DNA of 64,000 bases, taken from assembly GCA_025936825.1 (NCBI GenBank), contig JAICSO010000015.1, positions 1 to 64,000 on the forward strand. Reading direction: 5' to 3'. The notes beneath the pieces are model-generated. The model worked only from the letters and a program-made list of their open reading frames with translations. It did not search any database and was not told the origin of the DNA. The position numbers and the translations under genes are program-made. Below, in pieces: positions 52,388 to 60,545 of the stretch. Each line of letters starts with the position of its first letter. Position 1 is the first letter of the stretch. Source of the stretch: Terriglobales bacterium. GTDB lineage: Bacteria; Acidobacteriota; Terriglobia; Terriglobales; Acidobacteriaceae.

Positions 52388-52606
52388 ATGAAGCGCCCAT
52401 CGATGCAAATCGGATTAGGAATTGCGCTGGGAATCGGCATCGGCGCTGCCGTCGCGCTGATTCTCGGCAGCGGAGGTGCGTGGCTGACGGTCGGCATCGT
52501 GCTCGGGGTGATCGTCGGCAAGACGATGTCGAGATCAAGACATACAAACGAGATTACGCAATCGCAAAGCAGGTTCCTCACCCCGATGAATCGGGGTTCG
52601 GAATGA
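52388..52606 (+). CDS. Small glycine-rich membrane protein with repeat-derived C-terminus
   Basis: A 72-residue protein with two hydrophobic segments (GLGIALGIGIGAAVALILG, AWLTVGIVLGVIVG). The C-terminal 15-20 residues (QSQSRFLTPMNRGSE) are encoded by a half copy of repeat R1 (52565-52608). Native length is therefore probably about 55 residues. GGCGGAG stands 7 bp before the ATG, at the edge of an R2 repeat. Function unknown; position between flotillin and pspA suggests an envelope role. Confidence 0.6.
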   Translation: MKRPSMQIGLGIALGIGIGAAVALILGSGGAWLTVGIVLGVIVGKTMSRSRHTNEITQSQSRFLTPMNRGSE

Positions 52607-52608
52607 CA
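52565..52608. repeat. Half copy of family R1
   Basis: AAAGCAGGTTCCTCACCCCG-ATGAATCGGGGTTCGGAATGAC: the right arm of R1. It overlaps the 3' end of the small membrane protein gene. A GGCTGATGGCTGAGGGCTGA run follows at about 52661-52696, the vocabulary of the 7-bp array at 16-127. Confidence 0.85.
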
Positions 52609-52710
52609 AGAGTTTTGGGTTTTGAGCTAAGAGCTAAAAGCTAACGGCTAAGAGCTGGTTTTCCTGACGGCTGATGGCTGAGGGCTGACGGCTAAGAAAA
52701 GGAGTTCACC

Positions 52711-53367
52711 ATGGCACTACTGGAGCGGGTATCAACGTTAATTCGCGCGAATCTCAACGACCTGATCGACAAGGCCGAAGATCCGGAAAAGATGATCAAG
52801 CAGGTGATCCTCGACATGCAGAACCAGCTTCTGCAGGTCAAGACGCAGGTGGCGATCGCCATCGCCGACCAGCACCTGCTGGAAAAGAAGCAGAAGGACA
52901 ACGAAGAAAAGACGGCCGAATGGATGCGCAAGGCCGAGCTCGCCGTCGGCAAGAAGGACGACGACCTGGCGCGCGCCGCATTGCATCGTGTCGAGAGCTA
53001 TCGCGAGCTTTCCGGCAGCTTCACGCAGCAGGTCGCGGACCAGAAGGCCCAGGTCGAGAACCTGAAGACCGCGCTGCGCCAGCTGGAACAGAAGCTCACC
53101 GAAGCGCAGGCCAAGGCTGATCTACTGATCGCGCAGCAGCGCCGCGCCCGCGCCGTCGGCAAGGCTCAGGACGCGCGTTCCGCGATGGGCGACGGCTCGA
53201 AGATTGCCGCGTTCGATCGCATGAAGCACAAGGTTGCGCACAACGAAGCGGTGGCCCAGGCCAAGACCGAGCTCAACGCTGAAGATGTCGACGACCGCTT
53301 CACCGCGATGGAGAAGGCCGACCGCATCGAGGCCCTGCTGGCGGAGCTGAAGGCGAAGAGGGCGTAA
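52711..53367 (+). CDS. pspA: PspA/IM30 family protein
   Basis: A 218-residue, nearly all-helical protein with an AAGGAG site before the ATG. MALLERVSTLIRANLNDLIDKAEDPEKMIKQVILDMQNQL is the amphipathic first helix and PspA signature; a long coiled coil follows (LEKKQKDNEEKTAEWMRKAEL ... LKTALRQLEQKLTEAQAK). PspA/IM30 proteins polymerise as ESCRT-III-like rods on stressed inner membrane and preserve the proton-motive force. Its placement after NfeD and flotillin fits a shared membrane-maintenance module. No pspF, pspB or pspC is present. Confidence 0.95.
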   Translation: MALLERVSTLIRANLNDLIDKAEDPEKMIKQVILDMQNQLLQVKTQVAIAIADQHLLEKKQKDNEEKTAEWMRKAELAVGKKDDDLARAALHRVESYRELSGSFTQQVADQKAQVENLKTALRQLEQKLTEAQAKADLLIAQQRRARAVGKAQDARSAMGDGSKIAAFDRMKHKVAHNEAVAQAKTELNAEDVDDRFTAMEKADRIEALLAELKAKRA

Positions 53368-53416
53368 GCGTAAATCGACAAGCTTGGTTGAAGAAGACCC
53401 TGCGGCGAAAAGGTCG

Positions 53417-53507
53417 CACCAGCTCCGGAGGAGCGGAGTGAACTTAGCCCAGCACGTAAGTGCTGGGAAAGCAGGGCATATGACGCGAGTCCCGCAGGGA
53501 CGGCACA
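53417..53507 (+). repeat. Family R2 repeat
   Basis: AGCTCCGGAGGAGCGGAG, TTAGCCC, CAGCACGTAAGTGCTG, GGAAAGCAGG, GTCCCGCAGGGAC. It separates pspA from the next small membrane protein gene. Confidence 0.88.
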
Positions 53508-53597
53508 GGCCTAACGCATCAGTTCTTGGGATGTTGCCCCCTAGACAAATTCGACTGCGAGAAGGATAAACGTGAGAGGTATAACGGGGAGGAATAG

Positions 53598-53927
53598 ATG
53601 CAAACTGTCAGATCAGTCGGGGTACTTTCGTTTGCCAAAGTTTTCGCGTTGATTCATGCCTGCTTTGGGCTACTGTTCGCCCCCCTTTTTCTGCTCGCAG
53701 GAATTGCCGCCAGCATCGGCAACGACAAATCTGCGGCAATCTTGGGCGGCACCTTCGGTATTGTGATGGCGCTCCTCATGCCGGTGCTCTATGGCGTCAT
53801 GGGATTCATCGTGGGCGCTGTCGGCGCCTTGATCTACAACTTGATCGCCGGCTGGATTGGAGGCATTGAACTACGGTTGGAGCCAAGTCCAAGCTTGGGT
53901 CCTGGTATCACCGCGACATATCCATAG
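53598..53927 (+). CDS. Small membrane protein of the PspA-flotillin group
   Basis: A 109-residue protein with GGGGAGGAA before the ATG. MQTVRSVGVLSFAKVFALIHACFG leads into three hydrophobic segments (LLFAPLFLLAGIAASIG, LGGTFGIVMALLMPVLYGVMGF, IVGAVGALIYNLIAGWIGG). The opening V-x-S-V-G-V-L-S-x-A-K is common in small acidobacterial membrane proteins of unknown function, possibly related to DUF3566. It lies between pspA and an AIM24-type gene. Confidence 0.7.
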   Translation: MQTVRSVGVLSFAKVFALIHACFGLLFAPLFLLAGIAASIGNDKSAAILGGTFGIVMALLMPVLYGVMGFIVGAVGALIYNLIAGWIGGIELRLEPSPSLGPGITATYP

Positions 53928-53987
53928 TCGGATTTGCCGTGGAACATTCGCTCAACCTCTGAACTCTAATAACGAACTAGGAGCCCT

Positions 53988-54746
53988 ATGCAATCACGCA
54001 TTACCGGAACCACCATGCCCGTCCTGGAGTTTGTGCTGGAACCGAACGAGTCCGTCATCTCCGAGGCGGGAGAGCTTTCGTGGATGGGCAGTTCCATCCA
54101 GATGACCACGCACACGCAGTTTGCCGGCGGCGGAGGCCTCTTCGGCGTGCTCAAGCGCGTTGCCGGCGGCGGATCGATCTTTATGACCGAATACCGCGCC
54201 ATTGGCGCTGCGGGCGAGGTGGCGTTCGCCACCAAGCTGCCCGGACACATCGTTCCGGTTGAAGTCTCGCCCGGGCACGAGTACATGATCCATCGCCACG
54301 GGTTCCTGTGCGCGACGCCCCAGATTCAGATATCCGTCGGCTTCCAGCAATCGCTCGGCGCCGGAATTTTCGGCGGCAGCGGATTCCTGCTCCAGCATCT
54401 CAGCGGACAAGGCACCGCGTGGCTCGAGCTTTCCGGCGAACTCGTCGTACGCGATCTCGCGGCTGGCGAGAACCTGCGCGTGCATCCCGGACACGTGGGC
54501 GCGTTTCAGTCCAGCGTGTCGTTTCAGATCACGACTGTTCCTGGCATCAAGAACATGATTTTTGGCGGCGACGGTTTGTTCCTCGCTTCCCTCACCGGCC
54601 CAGGACGTGTGTGGCTGCAGACTCTCCCAATCGCCAAGCTGGCTCACGCGATCGATCATTACTTGCCTCACCAAACCAGGGATGCTACGGAGGGAGGCGT
54701 CGTTGGCGGAATTGTCGGATCGATCCTCGATGGAATGAAGCGTTAG
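53988..54746 (+). CDS. AIM24/TIGR00266 family protein
   Basis: A 252-residue soluble protein with AGGAG before the ATG. MPVLEFVLEPNESVISEAGELSWMG is the start of the TIGR00266/AIM24 beta-helical repeat; GGGGLFGVLKRVAGGGSIFMTEY, LQHLSGQGTAWLELSGELVVRDL and LFLASLTGPGRVWLQTLP follow. Mitochondrial AIM24 affects inner-membrane organisation; the bacterial role is unknown. It is a plausible membrane-organising partner in the NfeD-flotillin-PspA group. The Gly-rich C-terminal helix (GGVVGGIVGSILDG) may insert into membrane. Confidence 0.85.
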   Translation: MQSRITGTTMPVLEFVLEPNESVISEAGELSWMGSSIQMTTHTQFAGGGGLFGVLKRVAGGGSIFMTEYRAIGAAGEVAFATKLPGHIVPVEVSPGHEYMIHRHGFLCATPQIQISVGFQQSLGAGIFGGSGFLLQHLSGQGTAWLELSGELVVRDLAAGENLRVHPGHVGAFQSSVSFQITTVPGIKNMIFGGDGLFLASLTGPGRVWLQTLPIAKLAHAIDHYLPHQTRDATEGGVVGGIVGSILDGMKR

Positions 54747-54780
54747 CGAGGTCTGCAAAGTTTTGAAAGTGAGGTACGTA

Positions 54781-56529
54781 ATGAAGAAATTTTTTCTTAC
54801 ATCTGCACTCGTATTGTTCGCGTCGCTCCTGAGCTTCGCACAGGACATCACGGGCGACTGGAACGGCACCCTCAACACCGGCGCGGGAGAACTGCGGCTT
54901 ATTCTGCACGTCAGCAAAAATTCGGATGGAACGCTTCAATCCATGCTCGACAGCGTTGACCAGGGTGCCAACGGAATCCCGGTTACTTCAACCACGCTGA
55001 AAGACTCGATACTTAACTTGAAAGTTGACGCCGTTAACGGCACCTACGAAGGCAAGGTGAGCGCCGATACCAAGGAGATCGTCGGCACTTGGACGCAAGG
55101 TGCGGGCATGTCGCTAACCTTCCATCGCGGGGGCATTGCGGTGAAACCTGCGCCTAAAGCCGCCAAAGCCTCTGACATCGATGGCGATTGGCTCGGCACC
55201 CTCGATACTGACATGGGAAAGTTGCGCCTGGCGCTGCACATCACCAACACAGATCAGGGGCTAACCGCGACGATGGACAGCTTGGATCAGGGAGCCAACG
55301 GTATGCGGGTCACGAGCGTGACCCGGAATGGGGCGTCCTTGAAGTTCGATATGCAGGCAATCAATGGCGCCTATGACGGGACCATCGGCGCAGACCTGGC
55401 GAGTTTTAGCGGAACGTGGACACAGCTCGGCAAAAGCTGGCCTCTTGAATTTAAACGTGTGAAGGACGCCGCCGAACTCGAGCGCAAGCGCCCCCAGAAT
55501 CCGGTGAGGCCATACCCCTACAAGGAAATGGATGTCATCTACAAGAACCCGAAGGCCAACATCGATCTAGCGGCTACGCTCACCGTTCCCGAAGGCAAAG
55601 GCCCCTTCCCTGCCGTGCTGCTCATGGCGGGAAGCGGGCCGCATGATCGCGACGAAACCCTGATGGGCCACAAACCGTTTCTGGTGCTCGCGGATTATTT
55701 GACGCGCAAAGGCATTGTCGTTCTGCGCGCCGACAAGCGCGGCGTGGGCAGGTCGACGGGCAATTATTCCCAAGCGCTGATGGCCGATTTTGCTTCCGAC
55801 GCTGACGCAGGAGTCGCCTACCTGAAGACAAGGCCTGAAGTTGATCCCAAGCAAATCGGCCTCATCGGCCACAGTGAAGGCGGCCTGGAAGCGCCCATGG
55901 TCGCGGTCCACAATTCGGATGTTGCTTTTGTTGTGATGATGGCCGGACCTGGAGTGAGAGGAGATCAAATTCTCACGGCGCAACAAAAGCTTATCGCGGC
56001 GTCCGTCGGAAAACCTCCGGCTGAAATTGAGAAGGATGCGGTGACGCAGCGCCAGATTTTTGCAATCTTGGCCAAAGATGAAGACGAGTCCGCGAGAGAG
56101 AAAGAACTGCGCGCGGCACTTGCGGGAAGTGTGCCAGAGGCCCAAATTGGAATGCAAATCAAGGTTCTGAACTCGCCCTGGTTTCGTGATTTTGTGAAGT
56201 ACGATCCGGCTCCGACACTGAGCAAGCTCGCCTGTCCCGTGCTGGCGATCAATGGAGAAAAGGACCTTCAGGTCCCGCCGGACCAGAATTTACCCGCGAT
56301 TCGTAAGGCACTCGAATCTGCAGGCAATAAGAACTTCGAAGTCGTGGAGATGCCCGGCCTGAATCATCTTTTTCAGGAGGCAAAAACGGGAGCTATCACG
56401 GAATACTCCGAGATCGAAGAAACCATGTCGCCGGTGGTGATGGAAAAGATTTCCAGTTGGATTCTGACGCAGAGCGGGTCCAAAGCGCCGAAGGTTCCCG
56501 CAAAGTTGGCGAAGGCAGGATCGACTTAA
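54781..56529 (+). CDS. Exported alpha/beta hydrolase with two N-terminal beta repeats
   Basis: A 582-residue protein with GAGG before the ATG and signal peptide MKKFFLTSALVLFASLLSFA. Two lipocalin-like repeats (DITGDWNGTLNTGAGELRLILHV at about 22-115; DIDGDWLGTLDTDMGKLRLALHI at about 130-225) precede a hydrolase domain with the nucleophile elbow LIGHSEGGLEAPM, an acid in NGEKDLQVPP and His in GLNHLFQEA. The fold is that of dienelactone-hydrolase-type or acyl esterases, probably acting in the periplasm on small esters or peptides. The repeats share LDSVDQGANGIPVT / LDQGANGMRVTS, a recent duplication. The gap 56530-56798 after it holds no gene I can support. Confidence 0.82.
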   Translation: MKKFFLTSALVLFASLLSFAQDITGDWNGTLNTGAGELRLILHVSKNSDGTLQSMLDSVDQGANGIPVTSTTLKDSILNLKVDAVNGTYEGKVSADTKEIVGTWTQGAGMSLTFHRGGIAVKPAPKAAKASDIDGDWLGTLDTDMGKLRLALHITNTDQGLTATMDSLDQGANGMRVTSVTRNGASLKFDMQAINGAYDGTIGADLASFSGTWTQLGKSWPLEFKRVKDAAELERKRPQNPVRPYPYKEMDVIYKNPKANIDLAATLTVPEGKGPFPAVLLMAGSGPHDRDETLMGHKPFLVLADYLTRKGIVVLRADKRGVGRSTGNYSQALMADFASDADAGVAYLKTRPEVDPKQIGLIGHSEGGLEAPMVAVHNSDVAFVVMMAGPGVRGDQILTAQQKLIAASVGKPPAEIEKDAVTQRQIFAILAKDEDESAREKELRAALAGSVPEAQIGMQIKVLNSPWFRDFVKYDPAPTLSKLACPVLAINGEKDLQVPPDQNLPAIRKALESAGNKNFEVVEMPGLNHLFQEAKTGAITEYSEIEETMSPVVMEKISSWILTQSGSKAPKVPAKLAKAGST

Positions 56530-56798
56530 TCGGCATCGCTGAAGGACAGTACTAGCCGTTTTGGCTTTGGCCGGCGGTGTTCGGCGCAATCGGCTGCTTT
56601 TGTCCTTCTATTCTGGGGATTGGACCGTTTTATGAAGCGGCACTTCCCTTCCTCCAGAAAAGCCGACACCGCAGGCGGAAACGCCTTGATGCGCGTCGAA
56701 GCATTGTTCCTGCCGAGCCGCGAGCACGTCATCGAAGTCAAGAACGCGACGAGAGCGGTGCCCCACCAGAGACGGAATACTGACGGAGAAAATACAAT

Positions 56799-57782
56799 TC
56801 ACTTGCGAGCAACGCGTCCCAGGTAAAACTGAAAGAACGCCTCCGAATCGGAATGCAGACATACTTGCGCGTTGGGGGTACCTGTGCCGCGCAGGGTCAT
56901 GCCCTTATCATCGACCGTAATCTTCATGGGCTGCACCGGGCACAGCTTCGGATCATCGATGAACGCAATGGTCATTGGATCGTACAGCGTCGGAGTTTGC
57001 TGTCCCCATTGGTGATAGAGGATGACGAGCGCATCCGTGATTGGCGTGCCCTGCCGAAACAGGTATTCCCGCCCCACCTCATCCAGCTTCAGTTGCGTTG
57101 AATCAAGTGGCATCAGGTAGACTGGCACTCCGGACGCGAATAGCTTCTTCGCCGACGCCACGTCATTCAGGATGTTCCACTCTGGTTGGGGAGGAGTTGG
57201 CGGTCCATAAGGGTCCCCGTACCCGCGATCAATCGAGCCGCCCATGCTGACTACGCGTTTTAGTTTCTTAAACGTCTGGGGATCGCGGTCAATGATCGCA
57301 CCCACATTCACCAGCGGGCCTATGGTCACCAGCGTGATCTCGCCGGGATTCTTTCGAATCTGGTCGAGAATGAAATCGACGGCTGCGGGATGCGAAGTCT
57401 TGGCAAAATGCCCGCCTTCCGCATACGGCCGCTGCCCGAAGCTAGTCTTCGCATCGGTGTGAATGCCGATCGCAACGGGAATGTCCTGCCGTCCCGCTTC
57501 GCCAAGCATGCGATCCACCAGCTTTGCCCGCGTCTCGGTCTCGCCAAACTCGGTCGAGATCCCAACGATCTGCAACTCGGGACTCCTGAGCGCGAGCGCC
57601 ACCGCGAAAGCATCGTCAATGTCATCGCCAATGTCGGTGTCGATGATGATCTTCTCGCGAGCATTTTGCGCAAATCCCGCCGAAACCAAAAGTGACAAAA
57701 TCAGCAGTCGAGCAGCCTTAACGATGAGAGCAGGGCGGAGCAGAAAATCTACTTTTGAGTGCACGCGGCATATTGTACGCAC
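56799..57782 (-). CDS. Exported inosine-uridine nucleoside hydrolase family protein
   Basis: A 327-residue protein. KIIIDTDIGDDIDDAFAVALAL is the Ca2+-binding DTDxGxDDxxA signature, and TLVTIGPLVNVGAII, SMGGSIDRGYG and a later DPMTIAF follow. An N-terminal hydrophobic segment (ARLLILSLLVSAGFAQ) suggests export. The frame starts at GTG (57782); a GTG at 57764 is an alternative. It hydrolyses the N-glycosidic bond of ribonucleosides. The start overlaps the preceding gene's end by 34 bp, an unusually long overlap in a different frame. Confidence 0.88.
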   Translation of the reverse strand: MRTICRVHSKVDFLLRPALIVKAARLLILSLLVSAGFAQNAREKIIIDTDIGDDIDDAFAVALALRSPELQIVGISTEFGETETRAKLVDRMLGEAGRQDIPVAIGIHTDAKTSFGQRPYAEGGHFAKTSHPAAVDFILDQIRKNPGEITLVTIGPLVNVGAIIDRDPQTFKKLKRVVSMGGSIDRGYGDPYGPPTPPQPEWNILNDVASAKKLFASGVPVYLMPLDSTQLKLDEVGREYLFRQGTPITDALVILYHQWGQQTPTLYDPMTIAFIDDPKLCPVQPMKITVDDKGMTLRGTGTPNAQVCLHSDSEAFFQFYLGRVARK

Positions 57783-58186
57783 GTGTGGATGCCCTTTGCA
57801 TCCAAAACCGCTTTCACGCTTTCCGCCGCCCGCTTCGGGACTTCGAAGACGGCGATCTGCTTGGTTAGCTGATCATTCACGTAAACGATGGTGAAAACGT
57901 GCCGGTGCTGCCGGTGCTTCAGCAGTCCTACAGCAATCGACGGCAGCACGCCCAAATGGTGCGAAACTTCTTCGCTGTACTCATAGCTGACAATCTGCCC
58001 ATAGGGAATGGTAAACCGCGATTTCCCGGCCGCGTAGGTGATTGAGCCCGGGGCCGACATATCCAATTGGCCCTGAGTACCGACCTTCGAGTTGTCCAGA
58101 GTTCCGCCGATGTAGCGAACCTCCGTCTCGCCGATGGCCATACAGGAAATCGAAAGCATCAGCACTGCGCAACAAACACGTTTCAT
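57749..58186 (-). CDS. Secreted protein of unknown function
   Basis: A 145-residue protein with a signal peptide (MKRVCCAVLMLSISCMAIG) and a beta-rich body (VRYIGGTLDNSKVGTQGQLDMS ... FTIPYGQIVSYEYSEEVS ... VFTIVYVNDQLTKQIAVFEVPK). The pattern resembles a PH-like fold seen in hypothetical acidobacterial proteins. The tail has two Cys (HTCVQYAAC). It overlaps the nucleoside hydrolase gene by 34 bp and is divergent from pepA. Function unknown. Confidence 0.65.
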   Translation of the reverse strand: MKRVCCAVLMLSISCMAIGETEVRYIGGTLDNSKVGTQGQLDMSAPGSITYAAGKSRFTIPYGQIVSYEYSEEVSHHLGVLPSIAVGLLKHRQHRHVFTIVYVNDQLTKQIAVFEVPKRAAESVKAVLDAKGIHTCVQYAACTQK

Positions 58187-58333
58187 GGATCGACGCCTCC
58201 AATGCGTCCTGAGTCAGAGTACTCACGGTGGGTGAACCGGAATGCGCCGCATGTTGCACTTTTTGGACTGCCACAATCCACCCGCTTGCACGATTCCCTT
58301 GGCACCTTTCATACTGTTTCTTCACAAAAGATT

Positions 58334-59824
58334 ATGAAGACTTCACTTTCGCTCTCCCCTGCCGCTCAGACTGAAACCGAATGCCTCGTTGCTGTCGCGC
58401 TCGACCGGGGCGAAAAGGACAAGACCGACGTCTTTGTCTCGACCACCGACAAGGCAGTTCAGCAAGCCGCGGCCGCTCTCATTTCAGCCGGGGATGTCTC
58501 AGGCAAGAACTTCGAGACCCATTGGCTGCACAATCCTTCAGGACTCAAAGCTAAGCGCCTCCTTTTGGTCGGAGGCGGCAAGTCGGCGAAGTTCACAGCT
58601 GCGGACCTTCGCAAACTGGCTGGCGCTGCCGTGCGCGCGCTCAAGCCGCGCAAGTTGCGCAGCCTGGCCTTCGTCCTGCCGGACGCGATTCCAGCCGAAG
58701 ATGCTTTGCGTGCGGTTGTGGAAGGCTCAATAGTCGGCGACTTCGATCCCGACACCTACAAAAGCGACCGCAAAGATCAGCGCGTGGAGTCACTCACGGT
58801 GGTAACCTCGGGCGATCAGTCGAATTTCCAGCGCGCACTCGATGAGGCGCACACCGTCGCCGAGTCGCAGAACTTTACCCGCGGACTGGTCAACGAGCCG
58901 TCCAATCGCATGACACCGACGATCCTCGCTCAGCGCGCGCAGGAGATGTGCAAGGAGGCCGGGCTAAAGTGCGAAGTCTATGGCGCCGACAAAATCAAAG
59001 AGCTCAAGATGGGTGCATTCTGGGGCGTGGCGCAGGGCTCCGACGAACCGCCGGCCCTGATCATTATGCGCTACGAACCAGCGGGCGCTCCGGAAAAACC
59101 CGTGCTCGGCCTGGTTGGAAAAGGGATCACCTTCGATACCGGCGGCATCTCGATCAAACCTGCTGATGGCATGGAAAAGATGAAATATGACATGGCTGGC
59201 GGGGCGACCATGATCGGCGTGATGCGCGCCATCGCGATGCTGAAGCCCAAGGTCAAGGTCATCGGGATTGTCTGCGCCACCGAAAACATGCCGTCGGGCA
59301 AGGCGCAGAAGCCCGGCGATATTCAGACCGCCATGTCCGGGAAGACCATCGAAATCATCAACACTGACGCTGAGGGGCGCCTGGTTCTGGCCGACGGCCT
59401 TTGCTACGCACGCCAACTCGGCTGCACGCATCTAATCGATGCCGCCACACTGACCGGCGCCGTCGTGGTTGCACTCGGATATGCAAATGTTGGCGTCTTT
59501 TCGAACGACGATTCCTTCTATCAGGAGTTCGCGTCGACACTGGCGAAGTCGGGCGAGAACATGTGGCGCTTGCCGGTGAACGATGAGTATCTCGACATGA
59601 CGCGCTCGCAGATCGCCGACCTCATGAACACCGGCGGGCGCTGGGGAGGCGCCAGCACCGCGGCCGCGTTTCTGCGCGAGTTCGCAGAAACCACGCCTTG
59701 GATCCATCTCGACATCGCCGGAACCGCCTGGATGGAAGACAATAAGCCTTGGATCGCGAAGGGGCCATCAGGGATTGCGGTGCGCAGTTTGATTGAATTC
59801 GCGCGAGGGTTCGGAAAAAGCTGA
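58334..59824 (+). CDS. pepA: Leucyl aminopeptidase (M17)
   Basis: A 496-residue M17 peptidase. The ATG at 58334 opens the family N-terminal macro-like domain. Catalytic domain: GKGITFDTGGISIKPADGMEKMKYDMAGGATM supplies the metal ligands and Lys, and the signature NTDAEGRLVLADGL the rest. The final domain contains RSQIADLMNTGG and the typical WIHLDIAGTAW. It releases N-terminal residues from peptides as a two-metal hexamer in the cytosol. It is monocistronic and followed by an R1 repeat. Confidence 0.96.
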   Translation: MKTSLSLSPAAQTETECLVAVALDRGEKDKTDVFVSTTDKAVQQAAAALISAGDVSGKNFETHWLHNPSGLKAKRLLLVGGGKSAKFTAADLRKLAGAAVRALKPRKLRSLAFVLPDAIPAEDALRAVVEGSIVGDFDPDTYKSDRKDQRVESLTVVTSGDQSNFQRALDEAHTVAESQNFTRGLVNEPSNRMTPTILAQRAQEMCKEAGLKCEVYGADKIKELKMGAFWGVAQGSDEPPALIIMRYEPAGAPEKPVLGLVGKGITFDTGGISIKPADGMEKMKYDMAGGATMIGVMRAIAMLKPKVKVIGIVCATENMPSGKAQKPGDIQTAMSGKTIEIINTDAEGRLVLADGLCYARQLGCTHLIDAATLTGAVVVALGYANVGVFSNDDSFYQEFASTLAKSGENMWRLPVNDEYLDMTRSQIADLMNTGGRWGGASTAAAFLREFAETTPWIHLDIAGTAWMEDNKPWIAKGPSGIAVRSLIEFARGFGKS

Positions 59825-59860
59825 TTCACTACAGGGACACAGTGGTACAGAGAAAAAAGA

Positions 59861-59980
59861 GATGTCATTCCGAAGGGCTTCAGCCCCGAGGAACCTGCTT
59901 TGGTTTAAAAGAACAGCAGATTCCTCGACTCGGGAACGATCAGCAAAGCTGATCGTTCCACATCGCTCGGAATGACATCA
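59861..59980. repeat. Dispersed palindromic repeat, family R1 (full copy)
   Basis: Outer arms GATGTCATTCCGA and TCGGAATGACATC; inner GAGGAACCTGCTTT and AGCAGATTCCTCG. The ribosome site of the next gene (AGGAG) lies just beyond its right arm. Confidence 0.9.
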
Positions 59981-59992
59981 AATAGGAGAAAT

Positions 59993-60211
59993 ATGAAAGC
60001 TCTGTTTGTCGTCGGACTCATCATTCTCGTGCTTGGTATTCTCTCGTTTTTCATCCCCGTCCCTCACACCGAGCACCACGGCCTCGACGCCGGCGATATT
60101 CACGTGGGCGTCAATACCCACCACGACGACATGCTTCCGCCTTACGTGGGAATTGGGCTGATCGTGGTCGGCGGAGCGCTGATGGTGGCGGGTGGAAGAA
60201 GGAGGGCCTAA
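59993..60211 (+). CDS. Small two-helix membrane protein
   Basis: A 72-residue protein with AGGAG before the ATG. Two hydrophobic segments (ALFVVGLIILVLGILSFFIP; YVGIGLIVVGGALMVAGG) flank a His-rich extracytoplasmic loop (HTEHHGLDAGDIHVGVNTHHDD). Such proteins are common in acidobacteria. The His and Asp residues could bind a metal, but there is no direct evidence. Function unknown. Confidence 0.7.
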   Translation: MKALFVVGLIILVLGILSFFIPVPHTEHHGLDAGDIHVGVNTHHDDMLPPYVGIGLIVVGGALMVAGGRRRA

Positions 60212-60227
60212 GAGCGCCACGCGGCGC

Positions 60228-60545
60228 TCAGGAGGCATCTCCGTAACGCCGAACAATCCTGCCGATGGGTGTTTCTTCTCGCGCCAGAAGGTCTTGCGCT
60301 TCCACAAATTCTGAGTGAGTCCGATTGAGAATATTGGCCCAGTGCAGCAGTACTGTCATCTTCTGTTCAAAATCTCCTTCTGCCCACGGACTCGGATTAG
60401 CAATGTGACGGCCTGAGTTGTAGCGCTCGGATCCCCACAGCCGATTCTTGTCAGTGTCGTGAAGGGATGAGTTCGTCTCGCGGTATGCCGCGTAGTTCAA
60501 GCATTCAATTATCAGATTCCGAGCTTCATCGGGTGTCATTGCCAT
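60228..60545 (-). CDS. Small soluble protein downstream of argS, unknown
   Basis: A 105-residue soluble protein (MAMTPDEARNLIIECLNYAAY ... DFEQKMTVLLHWANILNR ... PIGRIVRRYGD). It is predicted mostly helical with no motif I recognise. The ATG overlaps the argS stop (TGATG), which strongly suggests translational coupling; a GTG 3 bp upstream is an alternative. A link to arginyl-tRNA or translation is possible but unsupported. Confidence 0.65.
   Translation of the reverse strand: MAMTPDEARNLIIECLNYAAYRETNSSLHDTDKNRLWGSERYNSGRHIANPSPWAEGDFEQKMTVLLHWANILNRTHSEFVEAQDLLAREETPIGRIVRRYGDAS

Noticed and set aside
53994-54917. 307-codon minus-strand frame opposite the AIM24 gene
   Set aside because: Antisense to a recognisable family member and crosses into the next gene's signal peptide.
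56530-56798. Short frames on both strands between the hydrolase and nucleoside hydrolase genes
   Set aside because: No ribosome site, no recognisable sequence and opposite frames equally open; left as non-coding.
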